In this document: positions 11,923 through 23,000 of the stretch, piece by piece
Position numbering within the stretch: position 1 is the stretch's first letter
Layout of the letters: the number at the start of each line of letters is the position of its first letter
From: Toxonevra muliebris
Taxonomy: Eukaryota; Arthropoda; Insecta; Diptera; Pallopteridae
Direction of reading: 5' to 3'
Length of the DNA: 64,000 nt
Assembly: GCA_963691655.1 (NCBI GenBank)
Contig: OY829326.1
Span: 117,711,388-117,775,387 of the forward strand
Program-made: the position numbers and the translations under genes
The notes under the pieces: model-generated
What the model was told of the DNA's origin: nothing
The model's input: only the letters and a program-made list of their open reading frames with translations
Database searches by the model: none

Positions 11923-12943
11923 TTAACCTATTAAGGACGGAGCGTTGCGAAAACGCAACGTTTGGGGTTTTTGGGCCACTGACAGAAAAAATTTACTTCA
12001 CAATGATTAAAATTAGATTATAATTGATCCTTCCAGATTATGTCAGATTTATTTTATGCTGGCTTATCTATCTTGGCATAAATTTTTCGATCGGAAATCG
12101 CACAATTTTTTTAATAAAATTTTAAAATTTAGCTGAAAATGTTAAAAATTTTAAAGCGAATAAAATTCTTTAAATTGTAGCATTTTATGATCCTATATTT
12201 TCTATAAATGGATTTCCAAACATATTTGCGATCGTTGTTTCCTTCTACCTACTATAGTGGCTGTTCAGACGAGTGCAGGCATGAATCATGTCTGAAAGAG
12301 AAAGGTAGAAGATATAGGTAGAGGGAAAGACATAGCAGAGTTGCACCGAAAATCCAAAAATAAAATAAAAATCGACGCATTGATGAATGTTCCATGTTCA
12401 TATTGTTCCGATTTTGCCACTTTCCCTCATAATTTTTTGGAAGTTGGATAGGCAACATGAACACAAACAAACAATGCGCATCTACGGCACACACAGTCTT
12501 CATTTTCTTGCTGTTGTTTTATAAACTTATTTTAATTGAGATCGTTGCTTTTATTTTTTATTTAATTTTTAGTACATATTTAAGGCACATAATTGATATT
12601 TCTTTTGCATTTTTTGCGAACAAAAGAACCTATCTTTATGAGCACAAGAAAAAGTGACCAAATTCCAATTCCACCGTTCGTTTTTGGTTAAAAAAAAAAG
12701 TCCGTCATGGTTGCACTCATGTGAACACGACACGCCTGCCCAGGCTTTTCATGCTTGCTCCTGTCTGAACAGCCATTAATAGAAAAACTTCACGGAATAC
12801 CATTAGTTCCAAGTTCTTGCGAAAAGAAAAAAAATGGTGAGATTAGAAATAGAGAAAAGGATTATTTTCCTACTATATTTTCTTGATTAGATCAAATGAT
12901 AAGTCTGTGTAAAGCCCTTCTAGGGGAGCACTTAATGGGTTAA
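11923..12943. mobile_element. TTAA-flanked MITE family 1 (piggyBac-like), long copy
   Basis: Left end TTAACCTATTAAGGACGG, right end (reverse strand) TTAACCCATTAAGTGCTCCC. About 1.0 kb with no transposase. It contains a second TIR element at 12258-12775. Two short relatives are at 33751-33872 and 55976-56107. Confidence 0.65.
12258..12775. mobile_element. TIR element nested in the TTAA MITE
   Basis: Left TGGCTGTTCAGACGAGTGCA and right (reverse) TGGCTGTTCAGACAGGAGCA, about 30 bp of inverted repeat with GGCATGAA / AGCATGAA further in. The same terminus appears in the foldback at 34889-35045. No coding region recognised. Confidence 0.65.
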
Positions 12944-13640
12944 AAAGGATCATCATAAATGCAAGTATGAATTAAAGTGGTTAGTGCATTGTAGAGTTTG
13001 AGACAAGGTGAATTCACCTAATCTAATCTCTAAAATCTAAATAAAAAATTCTTCAAATTAAATTAAAAAAAATAGAAGTTAAGTTTATTATATTTGTTAG
13101 AACTACATTTTTGAAACAAGGGAATTTTTTTAGTGAAAAAACGGTACAAAAGAGTTCATTTAATAAAACAAAAAATTTTGTACATCAAATTAATGTTAGT
13201 TGAAATAATTGAATTTTATTCAAGCTTCTGACAACATCATGATCAAACGCCTTTGGTGTAACACCATTAGCTATAAAAAAAAAATTTTAATGACTGGTTT
13301 GAGATTATTGTAGTTAAAATTGACCATTACTAATTTTTGTTTAAAATCGTAATTTCTTCGTTCTATTGGTTATTAACATATTTTTAAGGACTCAAGAGAC
13401 ACGATTTCTCCTGCCAAATAAGTGAACTTTGATCATACTAAATACTGGTACCACATTGGCATTATGTGGTGGTATAGCAAGAAAAAAATAATGACAGAAC
13501 TTAACAAACTCAGATTCCTTTCAAAATGCTATATATTTTTGTATGCCCACTTTTGTGTCTCTAGGCAGTCACTCGAACCCAACCTAACCTTCAAATAAAA
13601 ATTCTGAAACTATGTACGTTAACCATATATGTAAGTAGTA
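12944..13640. other. Intergenic, with a SINE 3' fragment
   Basis: AT-rich. At about 13551-13590 the plus strand reads TGTCTCTAGGCAGTCACTCG followed by AACCCAACCTAACC, matching the 3' tail of the SINE at 14123-14438 (on its own strand). Nothing else recognised. Confidence 0.4.
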
Positions 13641-13679
13641 CATAAAGGGTTTTCCATTAGGGACATAACAATTTCGTAT

Positions 13680-14120
13680 CTTTATATGAACAGCAACAAA
13701 CCCACATGTGCTTCTTGAGACACCGTTGCATCCACAAAAAGTTACTGTTTGGTGCGGTTTTCATGCCGCAGGTGTATTTTTCAGGGCCGTATTTTTTCGT
13801 GTATGAAAACGACCGCCATGTTACCGTCAATGGAGAGCGCTATCGTGTTATGTGTCACAATCGATTTATTGAAAGGCAAATTCGGTGAACGTGTTATCTC
13901 GAGAAATGGTACGGTGGAATGGCCGCCTCGTTCATGCTATCTAACGCCATTGGATGTCTTTTTATGGGGTTATATCAAGTCACAGGTCTATGTCAACAAG
14001 CCAGCAACTTTAGACGAACTCAAAGACAATATCAAAAGCGAAATTGGCAACGTTCCGGTCGAAATGTGTGCGAGAGTGGTGGAAAATTGGGTCCAAAGAA
14101 TCGATCGCTGTAAACGGGCT
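13680..14120 (+). pseudogene. DDE transposase fossil (Tc1/mariner/IS630 superfamily), copy 1
   Basis: Broken frames give VTVWCGFHAAG, VTVNGERYRVM, GERVISRNGTVEWPPRSC, LTPLDVFLWGYIKSQVYVNK and ENWVQRIDRCKRAR. These are the conserved blocks of a DDE family common in arthropods whose intact members read QQDGATCHT between NGERYR and the ERVISR block. Here that stretch, with the second catalytic Asp, is missing; RYRVM runs directly into CH..TIDLLKGKFG. The third acidic position survives as TPLD. The 3' end is cut by a SINE. Confidence 0.8.
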
Positions 14121-14122
14121 CG

Positions 14123-14438
14123 TAGGTTAGGTTAGGTTGGAGTGGCTGTCGAGAGACACACTTAGGCCTGAACGTCTCATTGTGATACCACATAGTTGGA
14201 CCTACAGTTTAACGCCGATTCCGAACGGCGGTGTGGCAATTTTTTTTTATCGGCTTGGTGGTTTTGCCATTACCAACCAAGGTGTGTACTTGTACACTAT
14301 CTTATAATTCTCATACACTTCATATTGATAGTGAATATAAGAAATTAATGAAAATTAACCACCAGACGAAGACGGGAATCGAACCCGAACCTCCCAGATG
14401 AAAGTCTAGTGCACTATCCACTAGGCTATCGAGGTCGT
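14123..14438 (-). mobile_element. tRNA-derived SINE, family 1, copy 1
   Basis: On the minus strand the head has a Pol III A box TAGCCTAGTGG (14428-14418) and B box GGTTCGATTCC (14385-14375), spaced as in a tRNA gene, then an unrelated body with TTCACTATCAATATGAAGTG and a 3' end CCACTCCAACCTAACCTAAC. It looks like a tRNA-headed SINE, not a working tRNA: the anticodon stem-loop is imperfect and the 3' acceptor does not end normally. Inserted in a transposase fossil. Confidence 0.85.
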
Positions 14439-14567
14439 CAAAATGTAAGGTATGTATACGAAAAAACTGGTCGACATTAACTTGTTATATTTTTAAACAA
14501 AAAAACAGAAATTTACACATCAGTTGAAAGGTTATAATAGTAACTTTAAGAAAAATAAAAACTTTAT

Positions 14568-15607
14568 TTATTGGGTTGGTGCGTATGCGAAAGATCGCAA
14601 CTTTGACTTAACTCCAGCCATTAAATGTTGCACATCACTTCGGGACATTTGAGATGACACAGTAGTCCAATTTTTCTGCAGCTGTTTCTCATTTTTGACC
14701 ACTTGCTTCGTTTTTGGCAATTTTCTTTTCATTATAACCCAATATTTTTCTATCGGCCGAAGTTCTGGGCAATTTGGGGGATTGGCATCTTTTGGAACAA
14801 TTTGTACCCCTTTCTCTTTATACCACGTCATTTCCATTAGCCGTAATGGCAAGTTGCTAAATCTGGCCAGAAGAGGACAGGAGCCTTCTAAAGACGTACC
14901 ATTGACAGTAGATGTTTTTGTAAGCACTCTTCTGCGTAAATTTTTTGGTTGATGGTACCAGTAGTGACAAAAACTGCACACTTTATGCCGCATTGGCAAA
15001 TTACTTGCCAAACCAAATATTTCTTCGCAAACTTGTCCACTTTCTTTGGCTTAAATTTAGGCGCGACATCACCTCTCTTTTTTGAAGTGTAAAATAGTTG
15101 ACCAGGAAGCTGATTAAAGTCTGCTTTGACATACGTTTCGTCGTCTATGATCATGCAATCAAAATTATGTACAGTTTTGTCGTACAGCTTTCGTGCGCGA
15201 GTTTTTGCTGTTGCATTTTTTTTGCCATTCCGGTTCGGGGCTAGCGGAATTTTATACGTCTTAAGCTCTTTTACTCTGCGTTCTTTTTGAACATATCCGG
15301 GTGACATATGGACTTTTTTAGCAACATCTCTGATGGAAAGGCCTGGTTTTCTTTGAAACAAGTTTTTCACTTTCTTTGCTTTTTCCTCCGAGATGAACCC
15401 ATTCTTTCGCCCACTTCCAGTTTTCCTTTCGGTAGTTTGTCGTTCACTAAAGTTTTGCGGCTCTAAAGTTACCGTAGATTTTGAAATTTTTAAACTTTTG
15501 GCAATGTCTTTATGTGACATATGTGGGAAATCTTGATTTTTGCGCACAATTATATACTTGAAAAAGTCAAAACCAGAGAGTTTTTGAATAACTTGAAATC
15601 CGTCCAA
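14568..15607 (-). pseudogene. DD37E transposase, frameshifted (copy C)
   Basis: Two frames cover it: residues 1-239 (15607-14888) and a C-terminal part (to 14568). Seen in order: helix-turn-helix region (SHKDIAKSLKISKSTV), second helix-turn-helix (LSIRDVAKKVHMSPGYV), first Asp in MIIDDETYVKADF, KYLVWQVICQCG, second Asp in WPDLATCHYG, then NPPNCPELRPIEKYW with the catalytic Glu. Between the second Asp and PPN, the sequence is 1 base shorter than copy A and a TAA follows the YG, so at least one frameshift kills it. Confidence 0.85.
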
Positions 15608-15699
15608 ACGGTGTAAATAAAGGAAATACTTATAAATTTTATGTGTATGTTTTCAAAATCAATTTGTCAAAAATCAATAGTTTACTGCACCAAATTGAA
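14571..15699 (-). mobile_element. DD37E-type Tc1/mariner-superfamily element, copy C
   Basis: TA-flanked ends TTGGGTTGGTGC (left) and TTCAATTTGGTGC (right, reverse), with the transposase gene filling the space between; its stop codon overlaps the left end. Only about 13-15 bp of TIR match. The TIR differs from copies A and B, so this is a distinct lineage. Confidence 0.7.
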
Positions 15700-17217
15700 T
15701 AAAATGTCGGCTGGGCATCTTACATCAATTAAGTTTCCGCTACAAGATAAAGCTTTTTTCAATTTGTGAAAGATATTGTGCTTTCGTTCCCTCCAATTTC
15801 TTTATTGAAAAGTTTATGAAATTGGAAAGAGTGCAAAAAGAGTAAAAAAAAGATATGTATGAGAAAAGATAGAGTAAAAAAGAGAAGATCTTAAAAAAGA
15901 GAACAATTACTCGTTAAAGAGTACGGTTGGTAACTCTAGATTTACCTATATGCCGCTACTATTAGAAAATATTGTTTCAATGAAAAAATTTATCAATCAC
16001 AAAGTTTTTTTTTTTAATTGGATTTTTATTAAACAAATTTTGGTTTTAATTTCAGTTAAGTTGTTTATAAATTACAATATTTGCTTGTGTTTATATAACA
16101 AAAAAGAAAATTATATAAACTAATATTCTATTAAATTGATAATTTGTACATAAGAGTAATAAAATAAAATAAAGTGTAAAGAAATATAAGGAAATTTATA
16201 TTCATAATATGAATTAAAGTTTATAAAACAAAATTCTAAATATTTATAATAAATAAATCAATGTATTTACATAAATATGTTTGTATATGCATAAAAATAA
16301 TAGTACAATTAGTTCTATATAAGTTTGGAGAGATTCTTCATTTTTTTAGATTCGTTCACTATAGTTTACTAAATAATGTTGTATGCTTATTGTTATACCA
16401 AGCGTTCAATTCAACAAACAAACAATAAAATAAACATGAAATATATTAAATAAAAATTGTAACATTTTAGATGTGATGAAAAAATAAAAACAAAAAGCTT
16501 CAAGCTTTGTGATGAATAACAATATTCGTTAAATCTACATACATACATATGAATAATTATTACAATTCGTAAATAGTTTTGATATCTAATTTTTCAATAG
16601 CAGATAAAAACATTTTACATTTTAATTTATTAATTTTAATTTCTTTTATATATTTTTTATAACTTAAAAATTGTTATGTTCCCAAGCATTTTCAACTTTC
16701 ATGCATACTCTTACATAATAAATACAATAAAGTCTGCATACGATGGGTAAAAACATCTACATAATTCCTTTTTAAAAGTGCGGCTTTAATAATGAGAATT
16801 ATTTTGCCTTAAATATAATAATAATAATTAATTAATAATAAGTACAGTCAAATTTTAAACAGACAGTCTCGTTACCAGAGAATGAAATCAGACCCGCGTA
16901 CCGAACCTTAAATAGTTTATATACTCGTCGTACATAATTTCAGAAATTTTTCTTATTGTAAAATATTAATTGTACCTACTCATACTTTTTGAGTTTTGGC
17001 ACTAAAAATGTTACAACTTTTTAAAATAAATTTGAGTGATAAAAAAAAAATATAATGTGATCTTCTTACCACCAGTGGACACTGTAACCAAAATCAATTT
17101 ATTTCGTCCAGATTAAGGAGTTTTTGATGTGTAAAGATCAAGGTGAATTTATACCAGGTGAAGTTACCAGCAACTCATTCTTCTTCTTCTTTCGTGGTCA
17201 AATGATTTCACCATGGT
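15700..17217. other. AT-rich intergenic spacer
   Basis: No gene or repeat family recognised. Between 16000 and 16700 it is extremely AT-rich with ATAAA-type repeats. Confidence 0.4.
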
Positions 17218-17245
17218 AAAGATCTTAGCTTACGCTAAGATCTTT
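17218..17245. repeat. Perfect 12-bp inverted repeat
   Basis: AAAGATCTTAGC, four-base spacer TTAC, then GCTAAGATCTTT. A strong small hairpin; function unknown. Confidence 0.8.
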
Positions 17246-19370
17246 CAAAAATGTAAATAACTGTATTGTCCTATAATCCCCTCTTGCTCAGACTACTGCG
17301 CGACATGAAAGTGCAGTAAGTAAAAGAGAGGAGTGTAAGTTAAAATAGGAGCGGAGTTTGAATGAGAGAGGAATATGAGAGAGCACTTCAGACTCATTTG
17401 GTATGTTTCGCTCAATTTACTCACACATATACAAACATCATATAAATAAACCGAAAAGAAAATACGTATGTATGTACATTTATTCGTGGCAGAATTGTTT
17501 GTTGGTGTTAAAGAGAGATAAAATGCAAGCGCACACGAAGTAATTGCATTCTTATTCGCGTTCTTGTTTGTGTATAAAAATTATGTCAGCATAGGGCAAT
17601 TAGAAGAGAAGGACGCTATGTGCTTAGTGAATCCGATACTAACGGTTGTTAGCGTACATATACGATAGTCGTCGGATAAATTAATTCGTGACCTTAACCC
17701 TCTTAAATATGAATATCAGCCGCTAGAAATAAAAATCTGAAAATTGCACATATTCTAATATGATTAAACTAAACACGAATCTGCAATAAAATCTCGGGTA
17801 AAGTGACTTATGGCCGTCAGGTGATGCCCAATATTCGCTATACAATGCACCTAGAGAGTAAGTGTAGCAATTTTCTCTGTTAGCAAAGCTGCAAACAAAG
17901 CCATGATCTCGAAAATTACCAAATCAAAACTAGTGAGTGAGTGTAAGAGAGACATAGTCAGGCTAGGACAAACAATTTAACTTAACACTCTCACAGGTTG
18001 CTGACCATAAAAACATGAGTGGAAATGAGAATGCTGATGCCCTGGTTCAACATGAGTTGTATATAAGAAACGCTGAAGAAATAAATTTATATCTCAGCGC
18101 AAGAACTGCACAAGTAATACGACTTGGAGCGAAAATGAAGCAACTTAAACTGGAAGCACAAATGATTTAACAATTTTTTGAGAGCAAAAACGGCACACCG
18201 ATATAACCCGTTTATGCTCTGAACATATTTCATTTCACTTTTGCTGTGAACGGCATTCGGTGCCGCTTTTGCTCTTAAGTAAAATTCCTTCTTTTTCTCT
18301 CAGTCTCTCATATGATTCAAAAACAAATCATACTATCATGAATTCTCAGACTCAACTAACGACATTTCTAAATTTACACGTATGAAATATATTTGTGCTT
18401 ACGCTCAGCATTTCTCCGCGGCCAGTGTTTTGAAAATGACTGCTTTATATACATACAGTACAGAATACAGCTGACCGGCTTAGTTTATATATTAGAGACT
18501 CTTAGCCTGAGAAGAAAAGCAGGTTAAAATTATTATAAAACACTCGACGGCAAACCTAACTCTTTTGAGAAGTGCGCCCATCACACGCATTCTTATGCTC
18601 TTCCAATCAGTTGTTGTTCAGACAGCAACGATACAACATGAGAGGCGGCTGTGTTGATTTTTCCCTCATGTTCACGGCGAGAAATTGTATGTATAAGTAA
18701 AAATTAACGTCATACCTTTTGTTTAATTTTTGTAAGTTTCTTCTTTGTCATGTGACGGCTTTTAGTTATATTTTTATACAGTGTATGGCACTCACCAACA
18801 CAATCTTATTTTCAATTTTGCCGACCACTGTTATAAAAGGAAAGCGAATTGCATTAAAAGTAAGAGAAAAAACGATATAACAATTCTTTCAGAGTAAAAA
18901 TGGCACAAAGATTTAACCCGTTTTGGCTCTGAACATATTTTGTTTCACTTTCTTTGGCAAACCATTCGTCGGTAAAAAGAGAAGGACTCTAACGTTAAAC
19001 TTAATGATCTAACTAAATGGTTCTTGACGTCCAATACTCTGAAACAACAATGAAACTTTCTTTTTAATATTACAACCGAGACCGAGTGATATCAAAAAGG
19101 ACCTTTGATTCTTCCGCGATTAAAGGGAACTTAAAAGTAAGCCAAAAATTATAACAAAAATTCTAAATTTGATAAGAAATAACTTTCTTTGAAACACCAG
19201 GCTCCTTGAGTAGTAACCCAAAATTAATCCGGAACACTTTGGGAGTTTGTATAGTGTCATAAAATTATTAGAGTAATGCTAAACTCGCATTGGCTTTGAA
19301 ATTTTTCGTTGATAGTGATATTTGATAATTCTTTAGTGTACAAGAGAAAAGATATTATAACGTATCTTTT
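17246..19370. other. Intergenic region downstream of dome, with a direct repeat and possible LINE trace
   Basis: Two diverged copies of about 100 bp, at 18166-18268 and 18875-18972, share GTTTTGGCTCTGAACATATT-like sequence. A short frame at 18015-18170 contains SGNENADAL, which resembles the GNEKADELA block of LINE RNase H but is too short to be sure. Confidence 0.45.
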
Positions 19371-19376
19371 TTTATT
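19371..19376 (-). terminator. Candidate polyadenylation signal of dome
   Basis: AATAAA on the minus strand, about 280 bases after the dome stop codon. Such hexamers are common in AT-rich DNA, so this is only a candidate; no downstream GU-rich element was assessed. Confidence 0.25.
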
Positions 19377-19657
19377 AATCAAACTTTCATTTTCAAAAAT
19401 TACATTTTTTCTATGGAATCAGATACGCTGAAATTATTTCCAGACAAGCAAGAAGCAACCAAATAATAATGGAATCTATAACAAAAAAAAAAAATATTCA
19501 TATACGAACGAAAAACACTTGCTTCAGTCAAAAGATTCGATTTCTAATGTTCGGTGCTGATTTCATTCACTGGTCTCTAATTTAATATTTTCCTATCACT
19601 TTTTGTTTTCCTAAAGTTTTCATTATATTTTCTCCTTTTAATGTTTTGTTTCTTAAT

Positions 19658-20014
19658 TCACTGCAACATTTGTCCGAAGTCAGCAAGTTGACGCTGCGTT
19701 ACATAACCACAAAGTGAACTGTTGTTGTTATTATTGTTGCTATTTTCATTATTTCCATGACTATTGGTGTTTGCCATTGATGTATTGCCATCAAAATTGG
19801 CGACGCCAACAGTTGGTGATGATGTTAATTTATTTGTTGTATCATTTGCAGAATCTTCCATAGGACTCGTTTTCGTGGTGGTGGATGATGGCATGCTGAT
19901 GTTATTTGATATTAGTATTGATGATGGTTTTCCGCCAGTAATGACATCGCATGTGGTGTAACCGTCTGTATTGGTATGTGGTTGCTGATGTTGTTGATGT
20001 AAAGGCGATGACAG
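19658..20014 (-). CDS. dome: dome last exon, tail with terminal YVTQ motif
   Basis: 357 bases including the TAA stop, phase 0, acceptor ttctag. It encodes a Gln/His, Thr/Ser and poly-Asn low-complexity tail ending CGYVTQRQLADFGQMLQ. YVTQ (19705-19694) fits the YXXQ docking consensus of STAT3-type receptors. Asn repeats such as the one before it vary fast in length between flies. Confidence 0.88.
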   Translation of the reverse strand: MSSPLHQQHQQPHTNTDGYTTCDVITGGKPSSILISNNISMPSSTTTKTSPMEDSANDTTNKLTSSPTVGVANFDGNTSMANTNSHGNNENSNNNNNNSSLCGYVTQRQLADFGQMLQ

Positions 20015-23000
20015 CTAGAAAGAATGAAAGAAATGAATACCCGAATTAATATACTCTTGAAAAATTCATAAATCTTCATCGTTTTGAAGGAAATTATCTT
20101 TATTTATTCTAAAAATTTCACAAAAACTTATCGTACCCTCATGACAGTATTCGGTCGCACGTAACCGTTTGGAGTAGGATGAAATGTTTTTATGCTTGAA
20201 TTGTCCATGATTGCGACTGGATGATTTGCTGCGGCATTTATAATTGTTGATGGTTTTACATAAGCGTCGTCAGTACCACCACCAACAGTGTTCAGTGTCA
20301 ATGTTGGACGTGAAATCAATTTCGCCTCCTGATAATCACAGGTTTTTATCTTCATTGGCGATGAATATAACGATGAATTACTCACATCATTCAATTCAAC
20401 CGAATCGGTACTCTGCGATGATTGCTCATCATTCGAGGAAGTTTGTTCCAATGAAAGCAATTGCTGTTGATGTTTTTCTATATCGTCATTGCTTTCGTTG
20501 TTGCTACTACTATTATTTTTGCTTTTAATAGGTATCATTGCAGTGAGTGGAGAATTACAAATGTGAATTTTGTATGTCCAATCGGTGGTGCGTGATATAT
20601 CCGGAGATTCTTTTTCTCTGATGTTATCGCACCAACTGTCGGTGCCAATATCTTTTAATCCACTCGGAATTTCTACACCGATTGTCCATTCATTCCATTT
20701 ATTGCGCAAAAACGCCGATATAATATTACCATTGCGAAATTGCGATATTAATATTGCGAAAAATATTACCAATATAACGGCTACTGAAATGCCAGTATAA
20801 TTGTTAAATCGGCAACTGTTGACATCAGATATTTTCTTCCATTCGGATATTATTTGAACTTTTTTACCGGCTTTATAACTTTTGAGCAAAGAATCTACCG
20901 AATCACTATCCTCCACCATTGATGAGCAATTGAAGTTCTTAATTTTATTGTCTTCACTGTTTGCCAGAGAAGCAGTATCTCCATTACTTTCTTGTAATGC
21001 TTTCCAAACTTTAGGATCGACCTCATCTTTTATAGCGATATTTATAGCACGTACACTGAAGCTGTAATTTAATAAGTCGTCCATGTTGCACAGATTTTGG
21101 AACTGGCATTTATTCCCTTTTACGTGCAGTTTCTGTTGTTTTGTATCGCCATTAGTAAACTGTAAATCCAATGCAATTTCGTATAATTCGACACGTCCAG
21201 ATGGTACCTCCGGATTTTCCCATTCGAGTGTAGATAAGTCTCCTAACTTTAAAGTTATATTATATGGGCTTGAAGGTCCTAATGATAAAAAAAAATTATA
21301 TTTTGCAAATCAATTTAATTAGATTAAAGTACAAAAATTTAATTCGAAACTCACTGGAAATTAGTGTTTGAAATTTCTTCGACTCGCTGGGCTCTGAACT
21401 TTCGACTGTATGTGCTGTAATGTAAACAGTATAGTTCGTATAACTGTGAAGGCTACCCAATGTATAATTTAAGGATGTAGTTTTTATTGGTTCGTTGTCA
21501 TTACATTCTGAATCGTTGGCCAGCCGACGATAACTGTTAATGGTAGGAGATTAGAATAATTTAGTATTGACTTTACTTTTTTAAATTAAAGGCTGTACTA
21601 TTAAATAATCAATTCAGTGCGCTTTTTAATAATTTAATATTCTAATATAAAATTATGATAAACCAAAATACCGGAATCAAAAGACTAAATTTCACCAATA
21701 ATTGAGACGGTTTATATAAATTTAGATGGAATGTGTTTGACGTGTACCAACCAGAGATCTACATGGTAGTTATCTACTACTCTTTAAAATTTGAGCAATA
21801 TTTATAATACGACATTGAATTTAAATTTTCTCAGTATGGTTCATACTCTGACTTAACGTCGCCAATACCCCGTTGAACTTAGGATGATCGTAGGAGTATT
21901 CATCGAGCGCTCCAAATGGATTACTTTCTATAACTCCAGAGCCCATGCATTTTGTACTCCTTTTTAACATTGCACATCCTGCAGCGTGGAGTACTCGTTT
22001 TAGCCTCCAAAAGGAGTAATAAAGGATGACACGATTACGAACCAGTACCACTTTGATCCAATTGGATCAAAAGTGAACAATTCAATTTCCGCTATCAATT
22101 TTACTATTGAAAATGGGCGGCTGATTCTCAACTAAAGTATGCACCCAGCGGTAAATGGAAGCACTAGAATAGCGCTAAACAAGTGCTTGATTGCAAGCAC
22201 TTAAGTGCACTACTAGCACATGTGTTCCATATAAATTTTAACTTTGCATGTCCTAGGAGACAAGCACTTGTTTAGTGCAGTACTTTTAGCGCTAAACAAG
22301 CGGAAGAAAGAATGCTTTATATAGGCACTTCCGCTCATTCATTCGCTGCTTCGTGCTTACTTTAGTTGAGAAATAGAGGAGAAAGAAAAAATATCGAGTA
22401 TCTATTCATGCATTCATAATTTTTCATTGCTGCGTCGTTTTATTTTATTCTTTTCTTTTGCTTTTTTGTTTGTTTTAAATCAAAATATATATATATTTTT
22501 TTTGCAATTGGCAAAAAAGAAATAAAATAAAACTCACACACTTTTCGTGAAATTTCACAACCACTTTACTTCGCTGTTGCGTGAAAACTAACTCGCTTCG
22601 TTTCCCGCTCAGTCAATATTTCGTAGCGTCTCGCTGAACGATACTCGTTTTTATTACTCAATAGAAAACTAAATTTGTTGTTCGCATGGTTGCTTTGTAA
22701 TTTCCGGTTGAAATGGTGCACTTGCAAGCACTTTTTAAGCACTTAATTTTCAAGCACTTGTCTGAAAAACCGCTGGGATGTACTATATGTATGTAAGTAT
22801 GAGATGAGTATGTATCGCTGCCTTAATTTGCTAAGTCCCTAACATCAAATTTTTCAGTATCGAGTTTTTGATGAATTATGATAAAGCGTGTCAACTTTCA
22901 TCTGTATTGAAAATTTTAGAGATTTATACTGAAAACTTAAAATCTTTTATTTTAGTTTAAATTACAAATTCTCAAAACATTACTCTAAATGGATCATTCA

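Noticed and set aside
14365..14438. A tRNA gene on the minus strand
   Set aside because: Pol III boxes are present but the anticodon and acceptor stems pair poorly and the sequence continues into a SINE body found twice.
20244..20528. Plus-strand ORFs overlapping the dome tail exon
   Set aside because: Shadows of the real minus-strand frame.
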